From Pogostemon cablin (Eukaryota > Streptophyta > Magnoliopsida > Lamiales > Lamiaceae): a stretch of 64,000 nt of DNA. The notes under the pieces are model-generated. The model saw only the letters and a program-made list of their open reading frames with translations, was not told the origin of the DNA and did not search any database. Positions 22,340 through 34,141 of this stretch are shown here, one piece after another (within the stretch, counting starts at the first letter, position 1; each line of letters opens with the position of its first letter). The stretch is taken from contig CM043012.1 of assembly GCA_023678885.1 (NCBI GenBank), forward strand, positions 14,420,036 to 14,484,035, given 5' to 3'. The position numbers were made by a program, and so were the translations under genes.

Positions 22340-25128
22340 GGGATATCAACATTTTTTCCAACCACTGAGAGACTGGAAGATGCTAGCCATTTGGTCCTCT
22401 ATCTCTTTCAGCTGAGCCTTAGCTCTGTCCAGTCTCTCTTCAGCGGCTTGGGGATGGCTGACACATTCTTCCAATGCTCTAACATGAGCCTCTTCTTCTA
22501 TCAATCGAGCTCGGGCCTCAGCAGCTTCGACTCTAGCAGCATCTCTAGTAATTTCTGCCTCGGTCAAACTTACCCTAACAAATGCAAGGGCTTTTTCCAA
22601 CCCTACTTCAAAATCCAGAACCTCTAGACGTTCCTTCTGGTAATTGACCAGGGAGGCCAACTCAGCGTTTTCAGTCTCCAGGATAGTCAATCTTTCTTCC
22701 AAGTCAGCAGAAGATTCTTTAGAACCACCAACCATTTGACTGGTAAACAGACGATACTAATCCATAATATGCAAGGAAGTAGAAAGAGAGATAGCAGCAG
22801 CTCCGGTCATGATGGCTAAACCAGAAGAAATCCGAGGAATGGAACTTGGATCAATGATGATAGGAGCACAACGATTGAATGGATGAGAAACACCCTGAAC
22901 GAAGCCCGAATTCCCTAACTCCAGCAAATCAGGCTCTTCAGATTCCTTAATGACATTCTTCCCACGCTCATGAGCTCTTTCAGTAACCAGCCTCTCTGCC
23001 TCATCTTAGGCAACAGCAGGATTAGCTGGTTTGACGACACCCGAAGGATTCGGATTAAGCGGGGAAATAGTAGGAATCGCCTGAGAACTGGATTGGGAGA
23101 CACTGGTATCAACTTCCTTCTCAGAAACGGCCAGGGTAACGACCCTCCTATCGGGCCCAACCATCATATCATAATCTTCTGGCTCAGAATCACTTCCCAT
23201 CTCGAGGTCGGGGTCATCTTCCAGTTCGGGATCCTCCTCGGGATCTTCCTCGCTCTCAGGTTCAGCGGCAGGGGATCTGCAAAAGATTGACTTTGCTGAG
23301 AATGAAAACGACATAGGAAAGACAACGAAGAGCGGGCAGAAGCTAATATTTCTCTCATCTTCTTTACGAGAAGATCAAACTCACCAATGGAAGGGTTCGG
23401 TGCAGCAAAAAATTGACACCGGTCTGGCTAGACTCTCTAACCTCGTAAATGCCCCTCTGACGCTTCCTTAGCAGGGAAGTTGCCGCCGTCCCAGTAAAAT
23501 CAGCAGGAATGGATTTTGATATCTTTGAGTTATTGATGTTATTTCTATTTTAACTCTTTTTGGGTATTCCTTATACCCAATTTTATGATTTTAATAAAAT
23601 TTTTATGTTAAAAAAATCAGCAGGAATGGAGAATCTGGGAGGAGTAGCAATAGTATGTAGAGGTCGTTCCCGAGGAGGAGATATTGGAGGCAAGGTCCTA
23701 ACATGGGTAAACTGCTCTACACGTAGATCTTCGTCAAGTTTGAAATCCCAGAGTCAACCGACAAACCTTCAAATTCTTCTTCTTCATCACGGGAGAAGGA
23801 CTGAGCAGAATAATTAGAATTAGCTTCGTCATCAGAAAATTGGTATACATATTTGTGGCAAGTCAGCGACGAACCATCAACAGAGATAGTGGACCCCACC
23901 AAAGATAAAGCACCTCGGAGTTCATCTGGTAAAATAAGAAACGAGCATTAAATACAGAACGAAATACCTTGATAAACAAAAGGAATTCACAGGAGAATAA
24001 AAGGGAAAAACACTAGCAGTGGCGCGACGACCAAGGGTATACAACCCGACAAACACGAGAATGGGTTCTTGAAGCAAAGGAGTGGCACGATAAGAGTTGT
24101 TGCTTGAGGACAGGATCTTGTAGACGCGACGAAACTCATCACTTAACTGTATGAGTGGACGACGAAGGGAAGGACCTACACAAGATATTAAAAGAACATT
24201 AGAAATTTCCCAAAGCAATTCAGAATCCAGAAAAAAGGGAAGAACTATATACTTGCTCAACGGAAGGAATCGAGTGGGAAAAGTCATTGGGACACCATTT
24301 ACTCGAAGACGATAATTACCCTTCAACCAAAACAAAGCTTGTTCCCAACTTCTACCGATAACATCGGAAGCCCAATAAAGCGATGGTTGTCATGAGGGAG
24401 CAAATGGTAAAAACCGCCAGAACGACATGAGGCAGCATAGAAAAAAAAATACTCTAGCTCCAAGGGGTCCCAGATAATGTGGCACAACACATGGAACAGG
24501 GACATGGTAGATATCAAACGTAGCTAAGAAGAGGGCAGCAGCTGTCGGATAGCCATGTCTCACCTTTGCAATAGCAAACCAACAACATGTAGAATAGGAA
24601 AATGCAAACCAGCCAGAAACAAGGAGTAATAGAAGGCAGTGCACTCAGGAGGAGGCTCAGTAATAGGAACATCATTACCTGGATAAAGGAAAACCACACT
24701 AGGATTACCGAACAACTGATGGATTTCGTCTAGGCGCTCCGCAGAGAGTCTAGAGGGAGGCCCACCCAATCAAGACTCTAAGCCATGCCGCGAAGGGCAG
24801 CCCCAATATCGTTGATATTCCGACGTACCGGGAGATAATCCATCAGGTTCAGGGGCAAGAGAGCATTGTAATCTTCATCGACGGATATCGACGTACAGCC
24901 GGCGGCTACAGCAGGTACAATCAGAACATCTGGCCTGTCGGTTGTAGGAATAAGAGGTAGGTTACCACCAGATGAAGAAGAAGAAGATAAATCCCTTAAA
25001 TTTTATCGGGGCAACCTCCGGAGGCGATTGGAACTGCGGACACCAGGCCGCACTTGCCTTTTCGGCATGGAGTCATAGGTGTTCACATCTTGAACATCAA
25101 CCGGTGGAGGAGTACCTTCACCAGCCAT
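22340..25128 (-). pseudogene. Antisense gene-like region 2 of the Tat element
   Basis: Read on the minus strand it starts at ATG 25128 (MAGEGTPPPVDVQDVNTYDS) and is soon frameshifted. At 24769-24560 NPSVVFLYPGNDVPITEPPP and YYSLFLAGLHFPILHVV resemble the plant 'putative gypsy-type transposon' domain (Transposase_28-like); the rest of the domain is spread over shifted frames to about 23922. An acidic linker follows at 23314-23006. The last part, 22735-22346, is an intact 129-residue frame with heptad character (LEERLTILETENAELASLVN), a predicted coiled coil. Extra antisense ORFs are described for Tat elements. A LINE tail at 23514-23612 interrupts it. The domain call is from memory of family features. 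Confidence 0.6.
23514..23612 (+). mobile_element. 5'-truncated LINE tail with 18-bp target duplication
   Basis: Ninety-nine bases ending in a short A run, with TGGGTATTCCTTATACCCA and ATTTTAATAAAATTTTTATG typical of a plant L1 3' end. It is flanked by a perfect direct repeat, AAAATCAGCAGGAATGGA, at 23496-23513 and 23613-23630. Long target duplications and A tails mark target-primed reverse transcription. The A run overlaps the repeat, so its true length may be 14-18 bp. Confidence 0.92.
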
Positions 25129-25639
25129 TATTAATGACGAGCACAAAATTTAAGGTTTTGCAAAGGGGAAAGATAAGGGAGATTTTAGAGAATGCCAGAA
25201 ATTGAGGAGAGACGTTAAGGGAGAAGTACAAAGAAATATTCAAAAAATTTGAATTTCAAAGACAGAAGTTGAAAGACATCTGACAGAAATAAATACACCC
25301 ACGTCAGGGTAAAACAAAACCGGCAAAGATCGGAAGGCTGGGAAGATAGGACTTAACAACTTCCAAGGAAAATGAAGGGCCTTGATTAACCCACATGGCG
25401 CCTGATCAAAGACGTGCCATACCACGACAGGAAACGGCTATACTGAAAACAAAAGAAAAATTACCAGAATACCCTCACAAGGTTAGTCAACAACAAATCA
25501 AATACTTCATTTCATAAGGAAAATATTACACAAGTGTTGGGAGTTTATAAAAAAAATCCTACAATTCGAAGAGGAAGAGAAAAATACATGGGACACCCAT
25601 AGTAAACTCAAACAAGAGAACACATCCAGTTCGGTACTA

Positions 25640-28600
25640 GGGTGCTCGGAAAAATCTACACTTGTCAGCCGTGATGCCCTCGAAAATGGTAGCACCCACC
25701 TGACCTCGGACTTCCACCTTCGGACGACACACCTTTGAAGGAGCCTAGGAGGGCTCCAGGAGCCATCGGACCCAACGAGATATCGACGGTAGTACTACCA
25801 GAAAGGGGAATATTTCCAAAGGTGGGAGAACCGTGGGAATAATTGTAGCGACCTCGGAAGGCTGAAGCTTAGAAACAACAACAGTAACAGCTCGATCAGA
25901 TGCACCTATGGCCTCAGATCTGAGTGTCTCGGGTTCGGCAGATGATTCATGGGTAAGCACCTCCACAGATTCTGTGGGGAGATCCGCGAGAGGATCCACG
26001 ACCGAAGAATCAGCTGTAGCAAATTCCAAAACATCATCGGTAAAGGCTCATCTGACCTCTCTTCAGAAACTTCATCAGACTCTTCCTCTTGAAGTTCGGT
26101 GTTGGTAATGAAATCGGAATACTCACCAAGCAACCCCAAATCAAGCTCCTTCTTCAAAGTTTCACCCAGAGACATCTTCTTCTGACTGAGGGCTAGACGA
26201 AGAATGTTACGCATACCATCCAAACAGTCGGGATAAGGATTCTCAGAGGAAATTTTCGCTATGGCAGCAGAGGAAGAGCAGAAGCAATAAATTTTGTATT
26301 TAGGGAGAACATCCCGGTAAAAAGATTGTCCGCCTGCAATAAGACAAGCTCATTCTTAACCTGATCCAGCTCGGCCCTAGCCTCTTGGATTTTTCAGTTA
26401 AGTTGAGCCTTAGACTCCTCTTTCTCGCGATGCAACTCCTAGGTATGTTTATCATAGGATATCTGAAGGGAACGAAGGCTATTCTGGAGTTGAGCCAACC
26501 TCGTATCGGATTGATCATGTAAAACCTTGACCTCCTATCGATGGTTTATCTCCATGGCATCAGCCTTGTCGGAAAGTACCTTGTTTTCCAACTCCAAAGC
26601 ACAATTTTCCTTCCCAGAACTGGCCAACAAAATATCATATCGAGCACGCAGGATCTCAAAACTCTCTTTGAGCTCAGCTATCTTATTCTGATCAACCCTC
26701 AATTTCCCTCGGAATTGAGCCTCGGCGGCGCTCACTTCAAAAGCTTTCCGATCATGGTCTTTGATCTTACCAAGGAGCTGGGTAATCTCCTCTTGCAACC
26801 GAGACTCACGTCTCTCCAATTCAAAGATGCGATGTATGGCATTGGCAACATGAAGTGCTTACTGACCCAAGTAACTAGCAGTGCTGTGAAGAGATGCCCA
26901 GGCAGAGATCTCCTCCACGTGAGCAATGATCTCTTTAGTACACCCCTTGAAGGGAAATGCGGCAGCATGGGCCAAACAGGCAGGAGCGTTAAAATCAAAC
27001 AAAGGCTCCTAACTAAGAATGAAAGTCCTACAGCCTCATCAAGATTACCATACTTCACGGAAAGCTCCCTATCAACTACTTAGTTCACAGGAAGATAAGG
27101 AGTAGCTTCCTCCAGCAGGGGCATCGCAGGAGGAGCTGTCTCGGTTGATGAATGATCGTAGTCCTAATAATACAGAGGAACCTTCCCTTGATAATATCGC
27201 CAGATCTCCGAAGGAGAATCGTAAGAAGCAGAACTACCCGAGGGACCTTCGAAAGACATACCCTGAAGATTTAGTTTGAGATTAGGAAGATGCTCAGGGG
27301 CTCGACGAGAGAAAGCACCAGGAATGTCAGAAGTACCGGCCAGAGACCTGGCAGGGACTTCGAGTGAGAGGGATGAGCTGATCTCACAAATATCCAGGGG
27401 TTTCCCGAGGGGCAGATTCAGGTACACCAGGAGAGCTGACGCCAATACCACCACCACTGTCATCTCGAACCTTCTTCAGAAGTCGCATGACGAGAGCAGT
27501 ACTGTCATGGGTCTCTTCATCAGAGCTTTCATCCTGCAGATGGTACTTCATTTTTGAGGCCACGGATTTGGCAACAATGGGCTTGGAACCATCCTTCTTA
27601 GACTTCGGGGCTTTTTTAGAAACTCTCTCTCCAGCACCCGAGGTTTTCCTCTTGGTAGTACCAATATCTCACCTCGGAGAGGGGGGTCAGAAGGATCACA
27701 GATCTTAATGGCCTTAAGGGGCAGCACGACGAGAGGGACTTTGGAAATCTTCTTAGATAGGACCTGAGAGACCTTCTTCTTTCTCTTGTTGAGTGCGGCC
27801 TGTTCACGAGCAGAGGAAAGAGTAGCAATGCTAGCAATATCGGGCATGAGATGCTTCTCCTCCCTGAACATAATGGAAAGAAAGATATATATATGAGAGA
27901 ATCGTAGATAGGAGTAGGGGAAATACTTTCACAAATTATCAAAGGAATGAAACAAAGAATGTGACAACAGAAAGATCACCTGGCATGGCTATAGCCGAGG
28001 AAGTAAAACCAGCAGCGAAAAGATTAGTACAAGTAAGGATGGACTGGAAATGGCGCTCCTTCTCGGTGAGATTGCAAATACGATGGAAGGCGTCTTGAAA
28101 CTCAGGTGACAACTTCTCAAGAGCGCACGATTCACTTACTGCATAAAATAAGAAGAGAAATGTTAGAATATTTCGAATGGTGTGGAAAAGAACAAAAATA
28201 TGTACACGCACTAAGGTCAAGTTTGAAGAAGGAACTCCTAGGGAACACAATGGGACTTTGAGGGTCCTCGAAATCCAAGACACCAGGCTCCCTCCATGGT
28301 CCATGCCCAAACCCAGTGATCTTTCCACTTTTTAACAAAGCTAGGCAAAGAGGCAACTAGGTTAGTGTTACAGATAATAATACCCTTTCATCCTGGCATG
28401 CGGAGTAAGCCAATATAGGAAATTAATTTCGGAGGTACTCAAAAACAGATACTTCCGGATACAAGGATGAAGAGAGAACCAAAGGCCAAGCTCAAACTGC
28501 AACTCGTAGGCCGCAACAATATTTGATAGTGTAAAACACATTCGAACATTGGAAGAAGAGAGGAAAAATTCAATGTCATCTCCGCATTGGAATTTACCGA

Positions 28601-28925
28601 TGGAGATAATGATATTTTTCTCTAACCAAGAATCATCAATAGTAGAGGGGAAGTCCTCGGCAGAAAAGCGGACTCCACTTTCCCACTCTAGAAGCTCCCC
28701 GAGATAAGCCACCAGCCTGGGACCAGCATCGGTGATGTTGGCATTATGCCTTAAATGGAAATTCGACACAAAATTGGCAACCGTCTGGTCAAAAGTGGAT
28801 TTAGAAAGGGAACGAGAACTCGAACCCTCTTCTTGACAAGGAGAAGGTGACCCAGCTCTCCCAAGCGAAGAGTCAGTTGTCCGTGAAGGGGATTTCGATG
28901 GGGAGATGGAACCCTCGCGATCCAT
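25640..28925 (-). pseudogene. Antisense gene-like region 1 of the Tat element, with intron signals
   Basis: It starts at ATG 28925 (MDREGSISPSKSPSRTTDSS) and stays open to 28368, 185 residues, with a Ser-rich head and then a domain ending LQFELGLWFSLHPCIRKYLF, which resembles the same plant gypsy-type transposon domain as region 2. A 73-bp intron (28139-28211, GTGCGT to TTTATGCAG) joins FFKLDL in phase to SESCALEKLSPEFQDAFHRI. A second GT-AG candidate lies at 27864-27979. Beyond it are a Lys-rich segment (27870-27550), a coiled-coil-like segment (26819-26300, ESRLQEEITQLLGKIKDHDR) and an acidic tail (26223-25745). Several shifts indicate decay. Function is unknown. Confidence 0.55.
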
Positions 28926-29411
28926 GTTTGCGAAATTATATCAGGGAGAGAAACAAGGTACAGAAGAAAAGAGGAAAAAGGAAACCCTAGACGACGACAT
29001 CACGAAGAACTCAAAAACACCAGGAATTAGGGAAGAAATGATGAAAATGGGAGGGGAATGGTACCTGAAGGAGAAGGGAGAACGTACAGTGCAAGAGGAA
29101 TCGCAACCGTCAGAGGAAAGATAGAAGAGGAAAATTGAAAAGGCGAAAGAGAGAAAAGAGGAAGGTAAACTGACAAAATTTTTGAATTTTGAAATTTGAA
29201 CGAAAACACCAAATACCGGAGTTACCCCCAACTTTGCAGAAATATCTTAACGACCACGGTAATCAAGGAACATGAATAATATGAGACCAATATAAGAAAA
29301 TGAAGTGGAAGAAATGGGAAGAAACTGAAGTGAAAGAAACGGGAATCATACATACCGAAGCATGAGGGATATAACTTACAAAATACAAGTCGACCCTAGA
29401 TAATCTCCAGG

Positions 29412-30310
29412 CTCGAGGGGCTAATGTTATGGGTATTATATCCCCCATGCCTAACGAACCGGAAGCCCAACAAGTTGAGATACTACGAGGAAGAGTCCCA
29501 ACTACGAAGAGGTAGGCCTAGGCCCAAAAAACACACTTCAGAGAAGAACCAGGAATAGGCCCAAGAGATGAGCACGTCATCAAGGACTGGAGAGACCCAA
29601 GAAGATAGGGCCAGGAAAAGGGGGAAAGAGCAGAAGGCCCACTAAAAGGATAGAGGACTGAGACCCCTCAGTAGAATATCCCAACTCCGAAGCCGAGGAA
29701 GACATCTAAGAGTTTGGACGGACAGCAAAGCCTCGGAAGTAGACCCTTCCGACGATTGAGAGGAATATCAGAACTGTTGGGCAAAGTACAGACACAACTG
29801 TGGGAACGGCTAGTGGCAACAGGCTAGAAGACAAAGATAACGGTAAGAAGGGATGTCTTGGGCAGCACTCTCACACTAGAGGACAACACACAACAGACAC
29901 GTCTCTCTTAATCCCCCAATAGAAAGCAAGCAAAGGACAGAAAAAGATCTGCTACGCTCCGGGAGACACTTGGTGGCATTCTGCATTTATGGTTACTTAT
30001 TTTTGTTCAGGTGGCACCACAGGATTGGACAATAGTTATGGTTTTGTTGGTAGTATAAATAGCTTCTCTTACAAGAGAGAAGCAGATTTTTACTCATTCT
30101 CACTTAAGACATTACACTTGTAATAGGGAAGATTTTATGAGTGTTGTTCTGGAGGAGAGTAATAAAAATCGGTTAAGGCTTTTTGGTTGGAACTCCATCT
30201 CCCTGATATTTACTTGTTGTTGTGTTTGATTGTGATCGTTCTTGGCTCAGTGACATCATGCTTTCATATTTCTTAATCGTGAATTAACTCGCAAAGAACA
30301 CGCATCAACA
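29412..30310 (+). repeat. Polypurine tract and 3' LTR of the Tat element
   Basis: CTCGAGGGGCTAA at 29412-29424 is the polypurine-like priming site. The LTR starts at 29425 with TGTTATGGGTATTATATCCC and ends CATCAACA at 30310. A TATA box (TATAAATA) lies near 30054. Compared with the 5' LTR it lacks about 40 bp after 29978 and has scattered substitutions, so the insertion is not recent. Confidence 0.88.
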
Positions 30311-30830
30311 GTTCCAAAATAACATTATAATATTCAAGAAAAAAATGAAAACTGATTTATTTTTAATAAATAAACAAAATGTGTTGATTTTTAAGTGAAA
30401 TGAAAAATATAAAAACATGCTTGTGAAATTCATTAAAATTGTACAGATAGGAAGGAAGAGATATCAATTCATAAAAATTGTATGAAAAAAAGAAAGATAC
30501 AAATGGCTTTAAAAATATGTTAATTTAATTAATATCATAATCATTCCTATTATTTATCAAACAATCTTTACGTAAATTATGTTACCATCTCCTTAATACT
30601 ATAGTTATCGTTTTTATTCTATTTTCTATTAACACATCGAACATGAAAGAAATATATAATAATAATATATATAATAAAAAGTATAACATTTAGTATTAAA
30701 ACTTATGTGTAAAAAAAAATCTTTTAAAAAAAACACTCTATATTTATGTATATAGATTGATATTTTTTCACATTATTTAGTTAGTTTCATTTATATATCT
30801 ATATCCATGTACGTATATAATAAATATCTA
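30311..30830. other. AT-rich spacer
   Basis: The continuation of the sequence into which the Tat element inserted, interrupted at 13831/30311. A/T-rich with no supported gene, motif or repeat termini. Confidence 0.6.
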
Positions 30831-32794
30831 TGTGATTGATCGCTAATTTTCTTTCACCCTCAAGTATAAGGGATCGATTGTAGTGCGAGTTACCTAGTGA
30901 AATATCGTTCCCACGAGATAGTTATAAATTTAATAAGTAATTCTATATGATAATTTCAATGTAAGACACCGGGGGTTATTGAAAGAATGATTAATTAACT
31001 AAAAATAACTTAAATAATAAACTAATTATGAAATAAAATAAATCACGTAAGAGAATACGATTAAGAGTTCAAGAATGGAGAATTGGTAATGTTAGGGCAA
31101 ACAGCTTGACTATGTGACTAATTTATCTAAACCCGAATTAATTACATGCAGACATTTATAAGAGGATCACTAAGCCTAGTCAAATTACTTTGATCGGGTA
31201 AGATCTAACACTTATAATGAGCTGGAAATCCTTGGATCAATAAGAAATTAACTCCCTCTCCCTCTATAGGTAATTCATGCTAAATTTCATTTAAGGCTAG
31301 AGCACTAGACTTCCCTTTCTAGGTACGCGATTGTTAACCCTTTTGTCTCCTTACCAATTACTTAATAATGATGTTTTAACAAGTAATTAATATTCCAAAT
31401 TGATTGTCTAACACTCTTAGGTCTTAATGGTCAATTCCCTAAGACTGTCTCAGGAAACAACAATTATTATGCAGAAATAGAGAATCCTATTAACCATCAA
31501 TCAGTGATACCGTCGATAATAATTAAAGAAATCAAAACTCAAACTCACAATAATATGAAGTCTCAAAATATAATATTCAATAATGAAATAAACAATTTGC
31601 AAAATAATAAATCAAAATCTTGGGCAATTAAATCACACAGTCAAAAATGTATTAATGCCTTAACATTACCAATAAATAAACTTAGCTCATGGAATGATGA
31701 GGGCAAATAATAAAGACGTAATTAACCCTAACCATTGTGCTAAAATAACAAATATAAATAATTAAAAATAAAGAACCCTTTTTGGAGGACCCCATCTCTT
31801 CAATTATGCTCTCTGTCTGGATCTCTGTCTCCGATCCAAGTAGTAACTCCGATCGTCTCTCCGGTGGATGGATGGCGATGATGAGTGAAGGGTGAATGTG
31901 GTGTTCCCCCTTTCTCTCCCCCATTGGGGAAGAGGGAACTCTTAAGTGAAATGTGGGCTGCCTTATGATGATTTGGGGCTGAATGGAGTTGGGTATTTAT
32001 AGATGTATGTGATAGAATCAAGACAACTTGCATTTTCCTCAACATGGCAAGGTTGTACATGTTCATTTCCATGTGGCTTAAATGTAGTAATTGATTTTAG
32101 AATCAATTTACATGTTTGCATATGCTCCATAATCACAACATGGCCCTTTACAGGATGTATTTGTTAGTGGATGAGTGTACATGGCTTAGGCTTCACATGG
32201 TGGATGAATAATTGGCTTCACATGATAGATAAATGAAATTTCAAAATTTTCGTCTTCCTTTGAGCAGCCTCAACAATTAATTTATTACTTCTTCATCCGG
32301 CCTCCTATTTGAGTGATTTTTACACCCACGTGATCCTCTCTTCTTTGGTATCTATATACGGAACTCACAGAAACTCCAACATTTGAAAGTATAACAGGTT
32401 ATGCAAATGTGCACAGTCGTGCAGAGCAGGAACAGCTTGCGCGACGTCACCATTTTAATCATAACTTTCTCGTTTCAAATCCAATTGAGGTGTTCTTTAA
32501 GCCAAAATGATCTTCTCTTCCGTAGTTTTCCAACCACATATCACATAACCAATTTGGATCTCCACAACAATACAGAAAAATATTGGAATTTGGATGTCTT
32601 TTTTTGCACAAATTCACCTTTCACCCCAACTTTACATTTTTATCCCTTTTCCTATCAAAACACAAAAAATACCTCTTATGCACCTTTTAGTCAGTAATAA
32701 TTAGAAGTAATAAGATTTATGCAAATAATATCAATTATCCACTCAAAGAGGTATCAAATTGGACCCGAAAATACATTAATTTCCACTCTCATCA
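30831..32794 (-). repeat. Athila-like 3' LTR (family B)
   Basis: On the minus strand it starts TGATGAGAGTGGAAATTAAT at 32794, directly after a purine tract (TTTGGGGGGTT, 32795-32805), and ends at 30831 with CA. A minus-strand TATA box lies at 31994-32001. The segment at 32400-32560, with the shared GCTTGCGCGACGTCACCATT stretch, closely matches the reverse complement of 37650-37760 in the solo LTR, so the two families are related. Short ORFs inside are chance frames. Confidence 0.78.
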
Positions 32795-34140
32795 AACCCC
32801 CCAAACATAAGGTGTTGTTCGTCCTCGAACAACAAAACGACAAACCAAGAGAATAATAAGAAGGAAAGTCATGTTCAAAGGTAAGGATCAAAACATCAAC
32901 TAAGTCTCCAAAGACATAATCGATCTTAACTCGGTTCACATAACTTCAAATTCAAAATAATCAATTCATTCAAAATATGCAAGTTAAGATATTTACTTTA
33001 CCAATTCAAGTGCTCAATCCACCTATGCTCACAGGATATATATTATCTAACTCTCACGCTCATGGTGTATAAAGTGTACACCGTTTAAGTTATATATATA
33101 TGCTCTCAAATTCAATTCAAGTGCATGCGTAACCATTAGCTTGCCCATTGTCTCAACTCTCCTTTTACTTGTAGCCAGTAAATTATGAATCAAAAAGGAC
33201 TTTTTATTTGGCTGTAACATAGTCTATTTGGAAAAGATAGAAATTTATGGATAAGTGACTCAAACTCAAATCAATCCAGCGGCCGTCCATCATGATCTTT
33301 CATTCTTCTTCATCGCTTTCATTAAAGCACGACTCCATTTTATCTTCTTGAGGTACCAGTTTCGGGCACTACCTCTTGCATCCTCCATAGGGTCCTAGAT
33401 TAAGCACTACCTTAGGGTATTTGTTTTCGTGGAGTACTAGATTTAATCACTACTCCATGACTCTCCTTTAGATGCATTTTCTAGCTCAATCACTATTTCA
33501 ATACCAATTTCATTCCTTCCCAAGCTGTTATCAAGTTCCATCAACACACTTTGAAAAACCATTGTTCTCCTTCATGATGGACAATCAAGGCTCAAAAAAT
33601 TATTAAGATACTCAAAGTAGTTATTTCTCGTAAGTTGCCAAAGAATGAGGTTTTTAATGCTCAATAGGTCTAACTACGGATAAACAATCATATGGTAAGA
33701 AATTATTTGGCTAAGTGACTCATAAATTCAATAATGGCCTAATATCATTTTCATAATCCACTAAACTATTCTCGAATATTCAAGGAGACTCAAGGCAAGC
33801 TCTAGAATACACACACAAGAATGATACGCTCAAGAATGAAATAGCATGCATCATGTAACATGATTTAAAGGCTCAAATCTCACTTGGCTTTTTCATAGAA
33901 TTAGCGAGCACTCTTCAAGGCTACACATACATCATAACAAGCACATCAAGAACTTCAAGCACTTAAGAATTAAAGAATGTTCCCCTTATCAATCATAATC
34001 AACATCTTATCAAAGGCATCATAAAAGCTCATAGATCCCAATAAAATTCAGGTCATAAAATTTAAAGTTCATGCTCCTTACTCATAAGAATTCAAAACTC
34101 AAAAAAAAAAATTTAAAATAAGGAAATAAGTAACTTGATT
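32795..34140 (-). mobile_element. 3' internal region of the family B Athila-like element
   Basis: Non-coding sequence between the lost coding region and the 3' LTR. Three copies of a GGTAGTG...GGTACC-like unit (33352-33373, 33391-33411, 33432-33453, minus strand) correspond to the duplicated unit at 57318-57377 of the other Athila element. Coding sequence upstream of it is absent: near 34140 it meets the plus-strand region of another element. Confidence 0.65.
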
Positions 34141-34141
34141 T

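Larger units (their letters stand above)
13832..30310 (+). mobile_element. Tat-lineage Ty3/gypsy retrotransposon, about 16.5 kb
   Basis: Order on the plus strand: 5' LTR, PBS, gag, PR, RT, RNase H, archaeal-type RNase H, INT, a tandem-repeat region, about 7 kb with two antisense gene-like regions, polypurine tract, 3' LTR. The second, archaeal-like RNase H between RT and INT and the PBS beginning TTGACGCCGTC fit the Tat lineage. The flanks share GTTC (GTTCT before the 5' LTR, GTTCC after the 3' LTR), compatible with an eroded 5-bp target duplication. All sense ORFs carry stops or frameshifts, so this copy is not autonomous. Confidence 0.88.

Noticed and set aside
28357..28383. GT-AG segment in the antisense gene as a third intron
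   Set aside because: 27 bp is too short for a plant intron; a frameshift explains the frame change better.
31504..31710. 68-residue frame in the family B LTR, and similar frames at 32401-32697 and 31682-32072
   Set aside because: Inside an LTR, low-complexity, no conservation with the related LTR at 37236-39107.
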